In this document: one piece after another, positions 20,975 to 31,990 of the stretch | How positions within the stretch are numbered: the stretch's first letter is position 1 | Layout of the letters: every line of letters begins with the position of its first letter | Source of the DNA: Neoceratodus forsteri | Taxonomy: Eukaryota > Chordata > Ceratodontiformes > Ceratodontidae | Length of the DNA: 64,000 nucleotides | Direction of reading: 5' to 3' | Assembly: GCA_016271365.2 (NCBI GenBank) | Contig: CM057452.1 | Span: forward strand, 1,245,485,001 to 1,245,549,000 | Notes under the pieces: generated by a model | Told to the model about the DNA's origin: nothing | The model's input: only the letters and a program-made list of their open reading frames with translations | Database searches by the model: none | Made by a program: the position numbers and the translations under genes

Positions 20975-22700
20975 GTATGGGCCTGTAGTTTCCTACCAAT
21001 TTAAAGTTGTCCCTCTTCTCAAGGGCGGTGACTCCTCTAACCCTGGAAACTACCACCTGATATCGCTGCTCCCAATCCTCGCTAATCTCCAGGAGCATAT
21101 GTCTTTGACTCAGCTGTCTCCCTTCCTTTATTCCTCCTCCTTCTTTACTCCCTTCCAGTCTGGCTTCCATAAGGCCCACCCCACCACAACCTCCCTTCTC
21201 TGGCTCACTGACTCCATTCTCTCTAGCATGGATCAGGGACTCGTCACCTCTGCCATCTTTGTTGACCTGGCCAAAGCCTTCAGCACTGTTTCCCATTCCT
21301 TTCTCCTCAATAAGCTGGCAGGCACTGGTCTCTTAGAGTCAACCACTCACTGGTTTCATTCCTATCTTATGGGTAGGTCCCAAACAGTCAGGATTGGTAA
21401 CTCCCTGTCACCACCTCTCTCCATCACCACAGGTGTCCCACAAAGCTCTGTTCTCTGACTAATACTAGTTTCAATATTTAAAAATGACCTTCCTACTGCC
21501 TGCTCAGCTGCAAGCATCTACATGTATGTGGATAATACAGTTTTGTATGCCTTCAGTACCTCCACCTCAGATGTAGCGACCAGCCTCCAACTGGATTTCA
21601 ACAATGTCCTGCACTGATTTTGTGCAAACCAGCTGTCTCTAAATGCCAAAAAGATGGTCTCTATGACCTTTGGCACAAGAAAAAAGCTGGCCAGACATCC
21701 TGCCACCCCTACCTTCCATACCCTGGATGGTTCCTTACTAGAGGATGTCTCCTCCTTCAAATACCTCAGGCTCTGATTCGACAGAGACCTCAACTTTTCT
21801 GGCCATGCAGACACTATCCACAAAAAGTAACTACCCAAATTGTGAGCACTGTATAGACACCACAGCTACCTGCCCACACTGGCCTGCCATGAGATCGTCC
21901 CGAAGATGATCGCCCCCATATTTGACTTTGGAGCATAGTCTATATAATAGCCCCAAAATCCAACCTTTCCAGACTAGACACTCTTTTCCACTCCTTCTGC
22001 TGCTTTGCCCTTACCTGTCCACCTCATTCTCACCATTGTGACCTCTACACCAGTGTCTCCTGCCCCTCTTTCAGGGATAGGCACCTTGCCCATAGTGCCT
22101 TATTAATTGGAAAGTTCTGGCTTGGCACCCTGCCTCCTTACCTTCACTCACCCCTCTCCTCCCATACTACCCCCTACTAGTCCTTTCATAACCCACCTAT
22201 TAGGACACTCACCCTCCCTGGACTTCCACCACAGGGAGAGCAGCATTCTCCTATCACTTTCCTACCATTGGAACTCTCTCCCTGCAGATATCTGCTCTGC
22301 CTCATCCACCATTTCATTATCCCTTCTTCTTCGGAGGTACACCTCCCCTCATGCAAGTGCACCTGACCTTCCACAGTCCTGTCTGCCTTCCTTTTTCAGC
22401 TCATCTCAGCCAACTCCCTCCCAACCCCATTCTAATTTCCTCCCTCTCGAACGTCTCACCTCCCCACCCTTTTTGTTCCCAGCACCGCACACCCTGTCCT
22501 ATACCCTATCTCAGGTTCAGTTTCTACCTCACACTCTCCTTTATCCTTGTCCCACTCACCCCTTCCTATATTATTCTCTTAAGTTCATATCTTGCTAGTC
22601 CCTGTCCTAACCCTATATTGCTTCCTCCCATCCCATTATGGGGTTTGCATCCTGGAGGGATGTAGGCACACCATGCTATTCTCTTCTACTCTGATATAGT
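20975..22700 (+). mobile_element. L2-clade LINE with RT remnant (plus strand)
   Basis: The frame 20,961-21,458 carries VVPLLKGGDSSNPGNYHLIS, FQSGFHKAHPTTTSLLWL, FVDLAKAFSTVSHSFLLNKL and GVPQSSVL, the finger and palm motifs. After a stop, SIYMYVDNTVLYAFSTST (about 21,517-21,570) holds the catalytic block with Y-V-D-N instead of Y-A-D-D. NQLSLNAKKMVSMTFGTR, FKYLRL and IAPIFDFGA follow. A late frame (22,107-22,598) has YHWNSLPADI, the L2 terminal W-N-S-L-P block. The changed second catalytic aspartate and the stops show that it is inactive. Confidence 0.85.
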
Positions 22701-23190
22701 CCTCACTTTTTACCTCCAAACTATCTAAGCTCATACTTTCCTTGTTATGGTCTTGAGCATATGTCTATGATTATTGATTATGATTATTGATTTATATAAC
22801 TAAGCACTAATACTAGCCTGTGCTTTTATAAATTAAGATAAACACTTATGTGTATAATTTGAAAAAGAATGTATACTACGTCTATAGTTATATATGATTT
22901 GGAGCTATCACTTGACTACCTCATAATGTGTCTGAATTTGCCTCTTCTACAGTCCAAACTCAATGTATGATATCCATCTATTTCTGTATCAATATTGTAT
23001 CCTCTCTTCCAATTCTCCTAGGATACATCTGGAAATAAACTATTGTAGCTCAGTATGCTTTTCCTGGTGAAATTATTTCAAATAAAATCAATAAGTTTTA
23101 TTGGGCCCCCTTTATGTGCAGTAATCAAAAATCATTTTCCCATATATCAGGCACTCTCTGCACACATAGAGATAGACTGACAATTTTTCC
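22701..23190. other. Unassigned AT-rich DNA
   Basis: Probably LINE 3' UTR on the left and the beginning of a Penelope-like element on the right. No motif supports a more exact call. The 124-codon frame starting at 23,114 only becomes meaningful after about 23,290 (RT block). Confidence 0.35.
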
Positions 23191-23239
23191 TAAAGGTAAG
23201 CAGCTTCCAAAAACCTTGCCTCTACATTTTTACCTTTTC

Positions 23240-23967
23240 CTGGTCCCTTTGTCACATCAGGTTTGGGTGGAGGAACAGTTTTTTCTCTCATTCACCGGGA
23301 CTGTGCCTAAACTCTACAAATGCTACATAGATGACTGTGTGGGGACACCTCCAGCTCCAGGGAGACCCTCCAAGTCCTACTTGACAAGTTTACCATGGCC
23401 CATTCTTCCCTTTAATACACTGTTGAAGTATCCTCCTCTAAACTGCCTGTTCTGGATATCCAACTGTCAGCACAGAACACTGGTCTGAAGACATCAGTTT
23501 ATTACAAACCCACTGACTCTCACAGTTTCCTCCTCCACAGCTCCTTCAATCCTAAACATGTCAAGAAGGGCCTGCCTTATTCACAGTTTCTTAGACTTTG
23601 CAGGTTATGCAGTGAAAAGGATGATTTTGCTGAGCAGACCCAAATAATGCATAGTTTTTTTATCAACAGGGGATACCCTAAAAACACAGTGGACAGAGCA
23701 TTCTCTTGGGTCAGTAACATGCCCAGTAGCCTTGACCCCCACAGGAAGGATACTGTCACACAAGAACAACAGCAAATTCCCCCAGTGTTTTCTTTCCATC
23801 AGAGTACACCTTCACTTCACAGGATCATCACCAGTAACTTCCCCATTTTGCAAACTGACCCCAACATTGGTGCTTCCATTACAGAACCACCTATTGCCTC
23901 CTACCATTGGCCACCCAACAAGCATAATCTCCTGGTTAAAAGTAACCTACCTACTCCTAACTCCAGT
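23240..23967 (+). pseudogene. PLE reverse transcriptase, C-terminal half
   Basis: The palm catalytic YIDD is present in CYIDDCVG. Downstream blocks include SILNMSRRACL-type text in one frame and HVKKGLPYSQFLRLCRLCS in another (about 23,556-23,610), FFINRGYPKNTVDRAFSW, and then PPNKHNLLVKSNLP just before the LINE insertion. At least two frame changes are needed to follow the protein (near 23,480 and 23,640). PLE RTs are related to telomerase RT and are linked to a GIY-YIG domain, which lies beyond the insertion here. Confidence 0.85.
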
Positions 23968-25785
23968 AACTGCATTGGCTAAAGTCACCAACGACTGGGT
24001 CTCTGCTGTGGATACTAAGAAAATCACTGGTGCAGTATTCTTCGATCTTAGCAAAGTGTTTGACACAGTTGACCACAACCTACTAGTTAGTAGCCTTACC
24101 AAAATAGGTGCTACCCCACTTAACGCCCAGTGGTTTACCAGCTACCTAACTGGAAGGACCCAGAAAGTCAAAGCTGATGGACTTTTTTCAGCCTCCCTGC
24201 TGATTGCCAGGGAAGTTCAGTAAGGCTCCATCTTAGGCCCTATCCTCTTTTCCCTATACATTAATAATCCAGACACACACATAACTAACTCCACCCTGCA
24301 TTTCTTTGCAGATGATACAGTACTGTATACATCGGGCTCAACACTTTCCGAAGTGAGGGACGTATTACAAGCTGATTTTGCCCAGCTAGAAATTAATCTT
24401 ATTAATGCTAAACTCCTCCTCAATGCTAAGAAAACCAAAGCCATGATCCTCACTCTTAATTTCTCTTCCACCTCTTCCACCGCCCATGAAGACTTTGTTG
24501 TCACCTCCTTAAGAGAACCCTTGGAAGTCGTCTCCAAATTCAAATATCTTTTGATATTTGGTTAGATAACAAGCTCTCCTTCAATGACCATCTTGAGGAT
24601 CTGTCAAGGAACCTAAAAGCCATGCTTGGTTTCTTCTTCCATAACAGATCTCTCTTTCCGTTAGATACTAGAATCAGGCTTGTTCAGGCCACATTCCTCT
24701 CTCTACTCGACTACGGAGATTTAATGTGTACTTCTACAGCTGTACAAGCCTAAGAAAATTGGGCGTCCTCTATCATCATGCTCTACGGTTCATTACAAAC
24801 TTACCCTACCAAATCCACCACTGTGATCTATGCAGTATATAGCTGTTGGCTGGATGTCACTTTCGATTAGACGTACACTTCATATGGGAATCTGGACTCT
24901 CAAGTTAATCCTGAATAAGCTCCCAAGCTAACTAACATCCCTCATCCATATTTCCAACAGTGCCTACTCTCTTAAGAAAACTGACATCATCCTCCTTGAT
25001 GTACCGTGGACTCGCACTTCCATTGGCAAACGCACCATATCAAGTACCCTTCCAACCCTCTGGAACCAGCTCTAATCCACATTGAAACTGTCCAGCATCG
25101 TCTCTGTCAATTTCTTCAAAAGGCTGGCTGCATCCAAAATAAAAGAAACTTGCAGCTGTTTTTAACGTTATCGCCACCATTACTCCTCTCCATGCCTCAC
25201 AACTATCTGGAAATAGTTCCAGCTCAGACATATTCTTCTAGCACTTGCCCTTGACCACTAGTCCAAAATGTCCTCCATGAGTGTACTAAAAGAAGTCTAT
25301 AGCCGCTCCCTCTACTGTCCTTTGCCCTTTAGTCTTCCATTTCCTAGTCTCTCTTACTCCCACCTACCCCCCTCCTGCTACCCCCTACCTTAACTTTATC
25401 CTGTTACCCCATAACCCTAACCCCATTTCTACTTTTCCTTTCCCTCCTCAATTACACCCAATTCTCTCTATACCCTCTAGCCCTCTAGCTCCCTCCTGCT
25501 ACTCCATACTTTCATTGTCCTACTTTATGGCTGTTAACGCCTCATACATGTTCCACTCTTCATTCTCATTCCTTTTTTCTTCACTCCAGGCTTATTACCT
25601 ATCGGGTTATTTCCTAATTAAGCATTATGTATCACATTTCCTAAACTGTACTTAATTACTATGATGTTGTTCTTTGAAGTTGTTATTAAGTAATGTGTAC
25701 TTGTCTTCTTATGTGTCTCAGGACCTCCTTGTGAATGAGCTTGCTCAACGGAGTTGTTTCCTGCAATAAACTTGAACTTGAGCTA
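23968..25785 (+). mobile_element. L2-clade LINE inserted inside the PLE
   Basis: 5'-truncated L2 copy. The frame 23,732-24,223 contains VTNDWVSAVDTKKITGAVFF, DLSKVFDTVDHNLLVSSL and WFTSYLTGRTQKVKADG. After a stop come GSILGPILFSLYIN, FFADDTVLYTSGSTLSEV with an intact ADD (about 24,306-24,359), LLLNAKKTKAMI and FKYL. The 3' end reads CAATAAACTTGAACTTGAG (about 25,766-25,784), a usual L2-type terminus. PLE coding resumes immediately afterwards, so the boundaries are good to about 10 bp. It is the youngest element at this locus. Confidence 0.88.
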
Positions 25786-25786
25786 A

Positions 25787-26219
25787 CAGTTCCTCCCTAC
25801 TAGGTACCAAACCTTGCAACAGGACTCGCTGCTACACCTGCAAATTTGTTTCTAGTGTGACTGAAATTCAGGGGCCTACAGGTGTTTTTCACATCACCAA
25901 GGAGTTCTCATGCACCTCCACTAATGTGGTATATTGTATTCTCTGTAGGAAGTGTACAGCTATTTACATTGAAGAGACTGGTAGACACCTTGCTGACCAT
26001 TTCAGGGAACATTACAGAGCAGTCAGGAATGGAGACACTGCTAAGCCCATTGTATCCCACTGTATATCCAGGGACCACAGTGTCAATTACCTTTCTGTTT
26101 GTGTCCTTCAGCAGGGCTTCTGGGATTCTGACCATAGAGGAAACATGGAAACCAAGCTGATCATCCGCCTTGGTTCTCAGCAGGCCTCTGGTTTAAATGA
26201 TACACTTATTTTCTACTAA
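25787..26219 (+). pseudogene. PLE GIY-YIG endonuclease domain
   Basis: The translation reads KPCNRTRCYTCKFVSSVTEI, VFHITKEFSCTSTNVVYCIL, CRKCTAIYIEETGRHLADHF and REHYRAVRNGD. The cysteine-rich lead-in and the VVYCIxC..C..xYIEETGR..L..F.EH series are the PLE version of GIY-YIG, with the catalytic Tyr, Arg and His present. YIG is changed to YIE, which is common in PLEs as YIGET or YVGKT variants. The frame 25,857-26,219 is open to a stop. It would nick target DNA if fused to a working RT; here the RT half is broken by the LINE. Confidence 0.88.
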
Positions 26220-26514
26220 CATCTTTCAGCCAACCCTTATTTTCCCTAAAGTCTGTTTGTATCTGTTCACATTTAATTTCTTTTTCATTTTCACCATAAG
26301 TCTCTATCTCTGTCTCCTTCTCCCACATTTGTCACCTTTCAGCCTGCTTACTAGGCCACATTAATTATTTCCCACCTGGGGACTTCTCTCGCTCTTTCAC
26401 TCCTATTATGCTATATCTTTCCCATCATCACCTTTTTGTTTCACAGATTCTCTCTTAATCTTGCCATTTATCACTTCTCTCTGAGCCTCCCCTTTTTCCT
26501 TTCTCCACATGTGT

Positions 26515-26519
26515 ATATA

Positions 26520-26552
<33 letters not shown>
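26515..26552. repeat. AT microsatellite
   Basis: Alternating (TA)n with one C interruption, within the PLE 3' untranslated part. Confidence 0.9.
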
Positions 26553-26607
26553 CCCTTATTTTACCTCCCCTTTACACTAACTTTGTTTTTTTCTCTTTTA
26601 GATATTT

Positions 26608-26633
26608 CCTGAAGAAGACCTAAGGTCAAAACG
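26608..26633 (+). ncRNA. Hammerhead-ribozyme-like remnant in the PLE 3' region
   Basis: CCTGAAGA, then a 4-bp stem GACC-TAA-GGTC, then AAAACG. The hammerhead core is CUGAUGA, stem II, GAAAC. PLEs are known to carry minimal hammerhead motifs in their terminal repeats. Here U is changed to A in CUGAUGA, and G to A in GAAA, so self-cleavage is not expected. The call rests on position (after the GIY-YIG domain) and on the short core, so it is moderate. Confidence 0.5.
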
Positions 26634-27189
26634 TAGATTTTTAACTCTCTTTTCTATTTTCAGCGTGCATTTAATATAACCATTTTGTTTTGCTTTAAGG
26701 TCTATCAGGTGTTTATACATGTCATTTTAGTAATTTTTAGATATCTGTTTAAAATAAAATTTTGGCCTATCTGAAGTTATTCCAACAGCCACCCTAGTTT
26801 GCTCAGGAAAATTAATTACATAGTTGAAGAAATCAATAAAAGTATCATTAAAAAAATAGCACCAATATCTAAGCTTTCTGTAAGATCTGAATCACTATTT
26901 TTAATGGACTCTATACCTGCTTCTTTATTAGGAGTTAGTGAAGTATTTACCCCTTACCAGAAAGATGTTTTTAATCAGCAACAGTGGAAGTCTGTTCTTT
27001 CATATAGTAATCAACTTTAGGTTTTTATCAACTTCTTACATGTAATCCTTAATTCTCTGTTTTTATTCCAATCTGCAGTTTGAAATTAACACTTATATTG
27101 TTGCCATGCGACATCCTTAGTTTTTATTGCTATGGTGACTTCCTTATTTATCCAGTTATTTTTTTGTACTTTGTATCTTTTTCATTTTT

Positions 27190-27683
27190 TTTTATTTGCA
27201 CTTGCCCGGCTCCCATGGCTTTTGGAGGAGGCCTCATACCCTCTCCTACTCTGTCTGTCTCAGCTATTCAAGGCCACCCCTACCCCTGCTTCATTGTGCT
27301 CATGGGGGCAGGGGCTATATGTGATTTTTCTCCTGTTTTTCTCCCCTTAACTCCCAAGAACGCTGATGTGAAGGATGTATGTCCAGGCAAATGACATGCT
27401 GACACACACACCATTGCTAAGCACCCAGAGCGTCCTCCCCTCCCCAGCTCCAGAGAGTGATGCCACTGCCCCGTAAATCCAAGCTTCCACCGGCCCCAAA
27501 GAACATCAGGTGAGCAAGACACCCCCGGTAACCCACCCCTGATGGAGGAGAGCATCCGCTGGGATGATCAATCCTCCCCCCGTGGGTCTCTGATGACCCT
27601 GAGTCTGTTCCCGAACACGGGTTGCTGGCATAGCGTGAGGTGTGGCATTCAGCACCTCAACCCTCAGTGCCACCGGGCCAGCC
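27190..27683 (-). mobile_element. tRNA-headed SINE, copy 1 (same family at 44.2 and 54.1 kb)
   Basis: Flanked by a 17-bp target-site duplication, GTATCTTTTTCATTTTT at 27,173-27,189 and GTATCCTTTTCATTTTT at 27,684-27,700 (16 of 17 match). On the minus strand it begins with a tRNA-like head (A-box-like TGGCACTGAGGG, B-box-like CCCGTGTTCGGGAAC) and ends GCCGGGCAAG followed by an A-rich tail. A shared body block is GCGGATGCTCTCC. It splits an L2 LINE. I do not recognise a named family. Confidence 0.82.
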
Positions 27684-27879
27684 GTATCCTTTTCATTTTT
27701 AAGGGTTCGTGTTTATTAATTACTTAATTGCAAATTTCAAAAAAAAAATCCAAAGCCCTATTAACATCTCAAAACATTTACAGAACCCCTAATCAACTGA
27801 TCTAAATTCAGACTAAATCTTTTACAAAGGCTCATCAGTGTCTTTCCTAGCACGTGATCCTGCCCTGCCCTTTAGTTCT

Positions 27880-28242
27880 TCAATTACTCCAGACAGAATA
27901 GACCCACATGTGGTCCCTGATTGAACTGGGTATTGTCAACGAGTACAACACATTCTTAATATTGTTCTTTAATGCCCAATCAATGAGTGAGCCCATGCCA
28001 CTCCTATTGTTCTTGCTTGTTACATGTTTTATAACCAGGACAAGATTCACCATTTGAAGTACGTTCTTAAGATTAGTGCTTTCAGATCTTTTCCAATTAA
28101 GGTTCAAATCACCCAATAAAACAATTTCCATGTTTTTAAAGTTGCTTAATATATTAACCAATTCATCAGATTCTGCAAGTTTTACCTTGGGAGGGTTGTA
28201 AATACAACTGACAGTCAGTTGTTTTGTATTTTCCAGGGTCAC
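27880..28242 (-). pseudogene. L2 endonuclease domain, C-terminal half
   Basis: A 120-codon open frame with VSCIYNPPKV, ILSNFKNMEIVLLGDLNLNW (metal-binding GDxN block) and the final RDHMWVYSVW (the D-H catalytic pair, normally SDH). It is the best preserved part of this L2 copy. The N-terminal half lies beyond the foldback insertion. Confidence 0.85.
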
Positions 28243-28499
28243 CTCAAGAAATAATTCTCACAGCTAGAAAAAAGTTATTGTGTCTAAAACTTTCACCCCA
28301 AAAGACTCCCTTATATACCTAATCCCCTACCCCGTGGTACTATCCCCCTAAAATGTTATAGCCCTCTATACCTAATAAGTTCTCCTCCATTCTTGCAGTT
28401 AACCATCACTTGCTGATTGTCAACATATCTGAAGCACAGGTATGCAACCAGACTTCCCATTCCTGCTCTTTTGGAAGAAGGCAGGATATATTTAAATGA

Positions 28500-29020
28500 A
28501 GTAAAGAACAGTACCTTGTATGTGGGCACCTGCTAAAAGGCTAGGCAATGTCTATAGAACACTTTCCCCAATGGCAGCACCAATATAAACACCACAGCTA
28601 GAAGATCTCCACTCAATTCTACATTTATTTAAATTGCAGAGTAAAATCCAGTAAAGTTCACAATTACACAATCCATGATTCAGTGCAATGCAGTGCTGCC
28701 ACACACAGCCCCCCTCAGCCATTCTTTGCCTGAGGGGAGCTGTGTGTGGCACACTAAATTGCATTGAATCATGGATTGTGTAATTGTGAATTCTACACCC
28801 TGAATTCTACTAGATTTTACTCTGCAATTTCAATAGATGAAGAACTGAGAGGAGATCTTCTAGCTGTGGTGTTTATGTTGGTGCTGCCATTGGGGAAAGT
28901 GTTCTATAGACACTTCCTAGCCTTTTTCCAGGTGCCAGCATACAAGGTACCGTTCTTTAGTTCGTTATATTTTTGCTGAGCACTGCTTATCTTTGGTGCA
29001 GTTCCACACTTGTCCTTTGA
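28500..29020. mobile_element. 521-bp foldback element with 14-bp target duplication
   Basis: Two long imperfect inverted arms, about 28,505-28,715 and 28,735-28,965, are complementary: AGAACAGTACCTTGTATGTG at the left end pairs with AGCATACAAGGTACCGTTCT at the right, and TCTATAGAACACTTTCCCC pairs with GGGGAAAGTGTTCTATAGA. The centre is near 28,725 (CCCTCAG..CTGAGGGG). ATATATTTAAATGA flanks it at 28,486-28,499 and 29,021-29,034, and the host L2 endonuclease frame resumes on each side. About 55 bp at the right end lie outside the palindrome. No coding capacity is present. Confidence 0.85.
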
Positions 29021-29554
29021 ATATATTTAAATGAGCCAACCTTAAACCCCTCATGTGAAACCAATTTTTAGTCCTTGGGCCAGGGTTCCTTCTTATGTTT
29101 CATGACAAAAGAAATTAAATCCACAAGTATTCATTAAATGATTCTTGCTGCTTTATGTGCCAAACAAAGTTACCAAAATGTATTTTATCCCTTTTACGCA
29201 ACAAACCTAAGCTAAGTAATCCATTCTTATATAGAACATCCTGTTCACTTTCTAATGAATAGCTCCTTCATGATAACATCCACTTCTGTCACCTAAAGAA
29301 ATTTTTAAACAGTAAGTCTAAACTACTTAATGAGCAAATATATGACACACCTATTAAACCCCCTAAGTTCACCATGATTGAGATATCTCCTGTAAATAAT
29401 TATTGCAATTTTCAATGTTTCCAATTCCTATGCTTAAAACACAGTACTTATAAAAGCCATTTCAGTTAAGTAGAATCTAAGGGAAACTAAAGACTGTAAC
29501 TTTGAAAATACAATTGTTTCATACAAAAACGTTTTGTTGAAAGCTTCCCACTGG

Positions 29555-29765
29555 AGATTCCTGCTACTCCTGTGGGAGCCACTCACATGGGCAGCCACTG
29601 GAGCAGCTGCACTTGGAGCTCTGTCCCAATAAATGTCACAAGCCATGCCTACTACTCTCCTGTAGCCCACCTGCTTGCCAGGACACAGGTGGTCTGGCTG
29701 TTATAATAGGCTGGAGGGGGAATCAAGCTGGAAGGAGACATGCTCAAATCTTGGCACAGCTGGTC
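29555..29765. repeat. Unknown repeat, copy left of the L1 (second copy at 36,340-36,500)
   Basis: GGTGGTCTGGCTGTTATAAT, AATCAAGCTGGAAGGAGACA and the preceding CCCAATAAATGT recur as GGTGGTCTGGCTGTTATAAC, GTCAAGCTGGAAGGAGGCAG and CCCAATAGATGT at 36,367-36,475. Both copies lie in the same orientation. The L1 inserted 40-50 bp to the right of this copy. The family is not recognised. Confidence 0.7.
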
Positions 29766-29990
29766 TAACAGTCAGAAGCAGATGGTTTCATTACAAGTCA
29801 AAAGTAGTTCTGTGGAACAGAGTCACGTGATGCGGCACGGAGAGTAGCAGCTTCAACGCGAGCTCCGTCCCTCTCACTCACTTAAATTAGCGAATACTGA
29901 GACCAAAACCGGCGATCTTAAAGATCCAGTCATTTTACAGCGGTTAAGATTCTCACTGTAAAAATCCTACCTGCGATCGGCTCCTGCAAG

Positions 29991-30815
29991 ATGTCTACGC
30001 CACCAGAGAAGGAAGGGCTAGTCCAGGAGTCAGAGGCCAAACGCCCACATCGGAGTTCCTCGCCCACAGCCTTGGAGGTCGAGTTGTCTCCCACTCATGT
30101 GTACTCGGAGTTTTCCACCATCAAAGAAGCTCTTTTTAAGTTAATTGATGAAGTCACCAACTTTAAACTGGCATTGACCCAGCTAGCCCGGCGGGTTACA
30201 GACACAGAAGTGAGGATAACCTCCATTGAAAGGAAGTTAAACAAAACTGATCCAGGTCTGACAGAAATCAAAAAATCAGTTACTAAGCTAGAAGACCATT
30301 TAGAAGATTTAGAAGGGAGGAATAGAAGAAATAATTTAGTGTTACTTGGACTCCCCGAGGGGGATGAGGGACCGAATACCGTACTTTTTTTACATAAGTT
30401 CCTGAAACAAACAGTGGGCCCCTCCCCAAATGGCCCTGAGTTCATAATTGAAAGAGCCTATCGGTCCCTGCGAGCCAAGCCGCCAGCATCGGAACCTCCC
30501 AGGCCACTAATTTTTAAATTGCTCAACTATTTGGATTGGGACTTTATTTTCAAGGAATCCAGGAAATTGTCAGCTATTTTGTGGGAAGACAAAAAATTGA
30601 GGCTCGTCCCGGATTTGACAGTGAAGACACGCCAACTCAGGGCGGCCTATCGCCCCATCACTTCTAAATTGTGGGCAGCTGGTATTAAACACCGAATGAT
30701 GTATCCAGCCCGCTTAGAGGTGTCCCTAAAGGATGGATCCAAACGCTTTGATTCACCAGAGGAAGCAATAAAGGTCCTGAGGAATAGCTACCCGGGCTTG
30801 TTCTCCAAAGGATGA
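29991..30815 (+). CDS. L1 ORF1 protein, 274 residues, intact frame
   Basis: The ATG at 29,991 follows the 5' UTR and opens 274 codons to TGA. Residues 1-35 are acidic and serine/proline rich. Residues 40-110 form heptad-like coiled coil (trimerisation region), including TLxxLARRVTDTEVRITSIE-type spacing. RRNNLVLLGLPEGDEG (about 110-126) is the start of the RRM domain. IERAYRSLRAKPP and RPLIFKLLNYLDWDFIF (about 152-185) belong to the RRM and C-terminal domain, followed by GIKHRMMYPARLEV. L1 ORF1 proteins coat L1 RNA and act as nucleic-acid chaperones. The frame is complete, while ORF2 downstream is not. Confidence 0.93.
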   Translation: MSTPPEKEGLVQESEAKRPHRSSSPTALEVELSPTHVYSEFSTIKEALFKLIDEVTNFKLALTQLARRVTDTEVRITSIERKLNKTDPGLTEIKKSVTKLEDHLEDLEGRNRRNNLVLLGLPEGDEGPNTVLFLHKFLKQTVGPSPNGPEFIIERAYRSLRAKPPASEPPRPLIFKLLNYLDWDFIFKESRKLSAILWEDKKLRLVPDLTVKTRQLRAAYRPITSKLWAAGIKHRMMYPARLEVSLKDGSKRFDSPEEAIKVLRNSYPGLFSKG

Positions 30816-31990
30816 GGTGTTAATCTGTATTGTGAAGCATGTAGACCTCAGAGGGATGTCTCTAGGAGATCCAGGATCATCTAGCTGTTACCAGAATTCT
30901 GGTGTGACCTTCCTCTTTTTGAGGGAGATATACAAGTTGGAAGTCTGCCGCACTTTGCTATATGACAACCTTGGACTATAATTATCTTTAGAGAATTTAC
31001 ATTAGAAAGTTCCATTCTGTCTTAGTAACTTGCTCATTTACTGAAGGTTATGTAAATCCTACCCCTAGCCACAAGAGGGAGCTCCGTCCTTAGGAATGGG
31101 AGAACTGATGTAGCCTTAACTGCAGTTACTAAATTTTATTTTACATTTTACAGTCAGGCTGGCTACAACCAAATGTTGCCATGCAGATATTGGTTAGGGC
31201 TTTTCCCATGTGGATTGAAGCCAAAGCGGCTGCGATGTGTTTTTCTTTTTTCCTGATCTGTAACTTTAGTCGAAGTGTTGTATGTATAGGTTTCACTAGA
31301 AAAGGCTCACTAGACCCTCAGTTCTTTATTCGAGTTCAGTTTTGATTTATGCTCCCTATCAATCCTTGAAGTAGAAGTTAAAATTAAACCTTTCAAGGCC
31401 AAGAGTATAGTGGCTAGAATCATTCAATTTACAGAGGATGGGGTTAACCTCAGTCCTGCCATGTTCAAGGCACAGGGTCCGGTTTCCCGAATGCCCCAGC
31501 AAAGATCCGAGGAGGATAAGGGATGAGGACCTGTTGCCATATGTCTAAAGCTATATCCCTATGGGTAGTAATGCATTTTCTTTAGCTCAAAGAGCTAGCT
31601 TATTAGTTTCTTATAGGCATTACGCACTTGATAGTCAGCTGTTGGCAATATGGCTACCAATGTCTGGGGAGAGACACCGGTACTGAGAACCCAAAAGCAA
31701 AATGTTGGGGCTTAGCTGTTAGTATTCATAGAGTTTCTTCTGGTTCATTCTTTCTCTAAGGTTGGATGTGGGGGGGAGGGAAGAGCTCACTTTCCAGCAT
31801 GCACCATGGACCAGTTGTTCAGGTGTAGGCTACGGGCTAGGTTACATAGTTGGATGGATAGGGCTGGTAATGTTGAATCTTGGTTATAGGGTTGGGGTGG
31901 GTTAAGTGGTGGGTTATTGGGGTTTTTCTTTTAGAGGATTGGGGGGGCAGCAATTTATCTATTACATAGAGTGTATTTGTTTATATTTGT
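30816..31990 (+). other. Inter-ORF spacer of the L1
   Basis: About 1.17 kb without a supported frame, rich in T and G toward the right (several GGGGG runs at 31,760-31,950). In-element location rules out a separate gene. It may hold the signal for ORF2 translation, but no motif is evident. Confidence 0.6.

Larger units (their letters stand above)
23190..26700 (+). mobile_element. Penelope-like element (PLE), split by an L2 LINE
   Basis: The 5' part (to about 23,967) carries the RT C-terminal region: LYKCYIDDCVG with an intact YIDD (about 23,310-23,342), then TDSHSFLLHSS and FINRGYPKNTVDRAFSWV (about 23,661-23,714). The 3' part resumes at about 25,786 with GTKPCNRTRCYTCKF and the GIY-YIG endonuclease. 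The reading of RT C-terminus followed by a Cys motif and GIY-YIG is diagnostic of PLEs. An L2 LINE of about 1.8 kb separates the halves between PTPNS and SLLGTKPC. A C-terminal 3' UTR with a hammerhead-like stem follows. The N-terminal RT part is missing. Confidence 0.9.
26790..29450 (-). mobile_element. L2-clade LINE (minus strand), split by a SINE and a foldback element
   Basis: Reading the minus strand down from 29,450: a pre-endonuclease region ending RRNPGPRTKNWFHMRGLRLA and HLNI (about 29,035), then endonuclease after the foldback insertion, with TVSCIYNPPKV, MEIVLLGDLNLNWKRSES and SLIDWALKNN-RDHM (28,242-27,880). After the SINE insertion come linker blocks WINKEVTIAIKTKDVAW (about 27,150-27,100) and NDTFIDFFNYVINFPE (about 26,850-26,803). 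NPGP and GDLNLNW are typical of L2-group endonucleases. It lies directly after the PLE 3' end. Confidence 0.85.
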
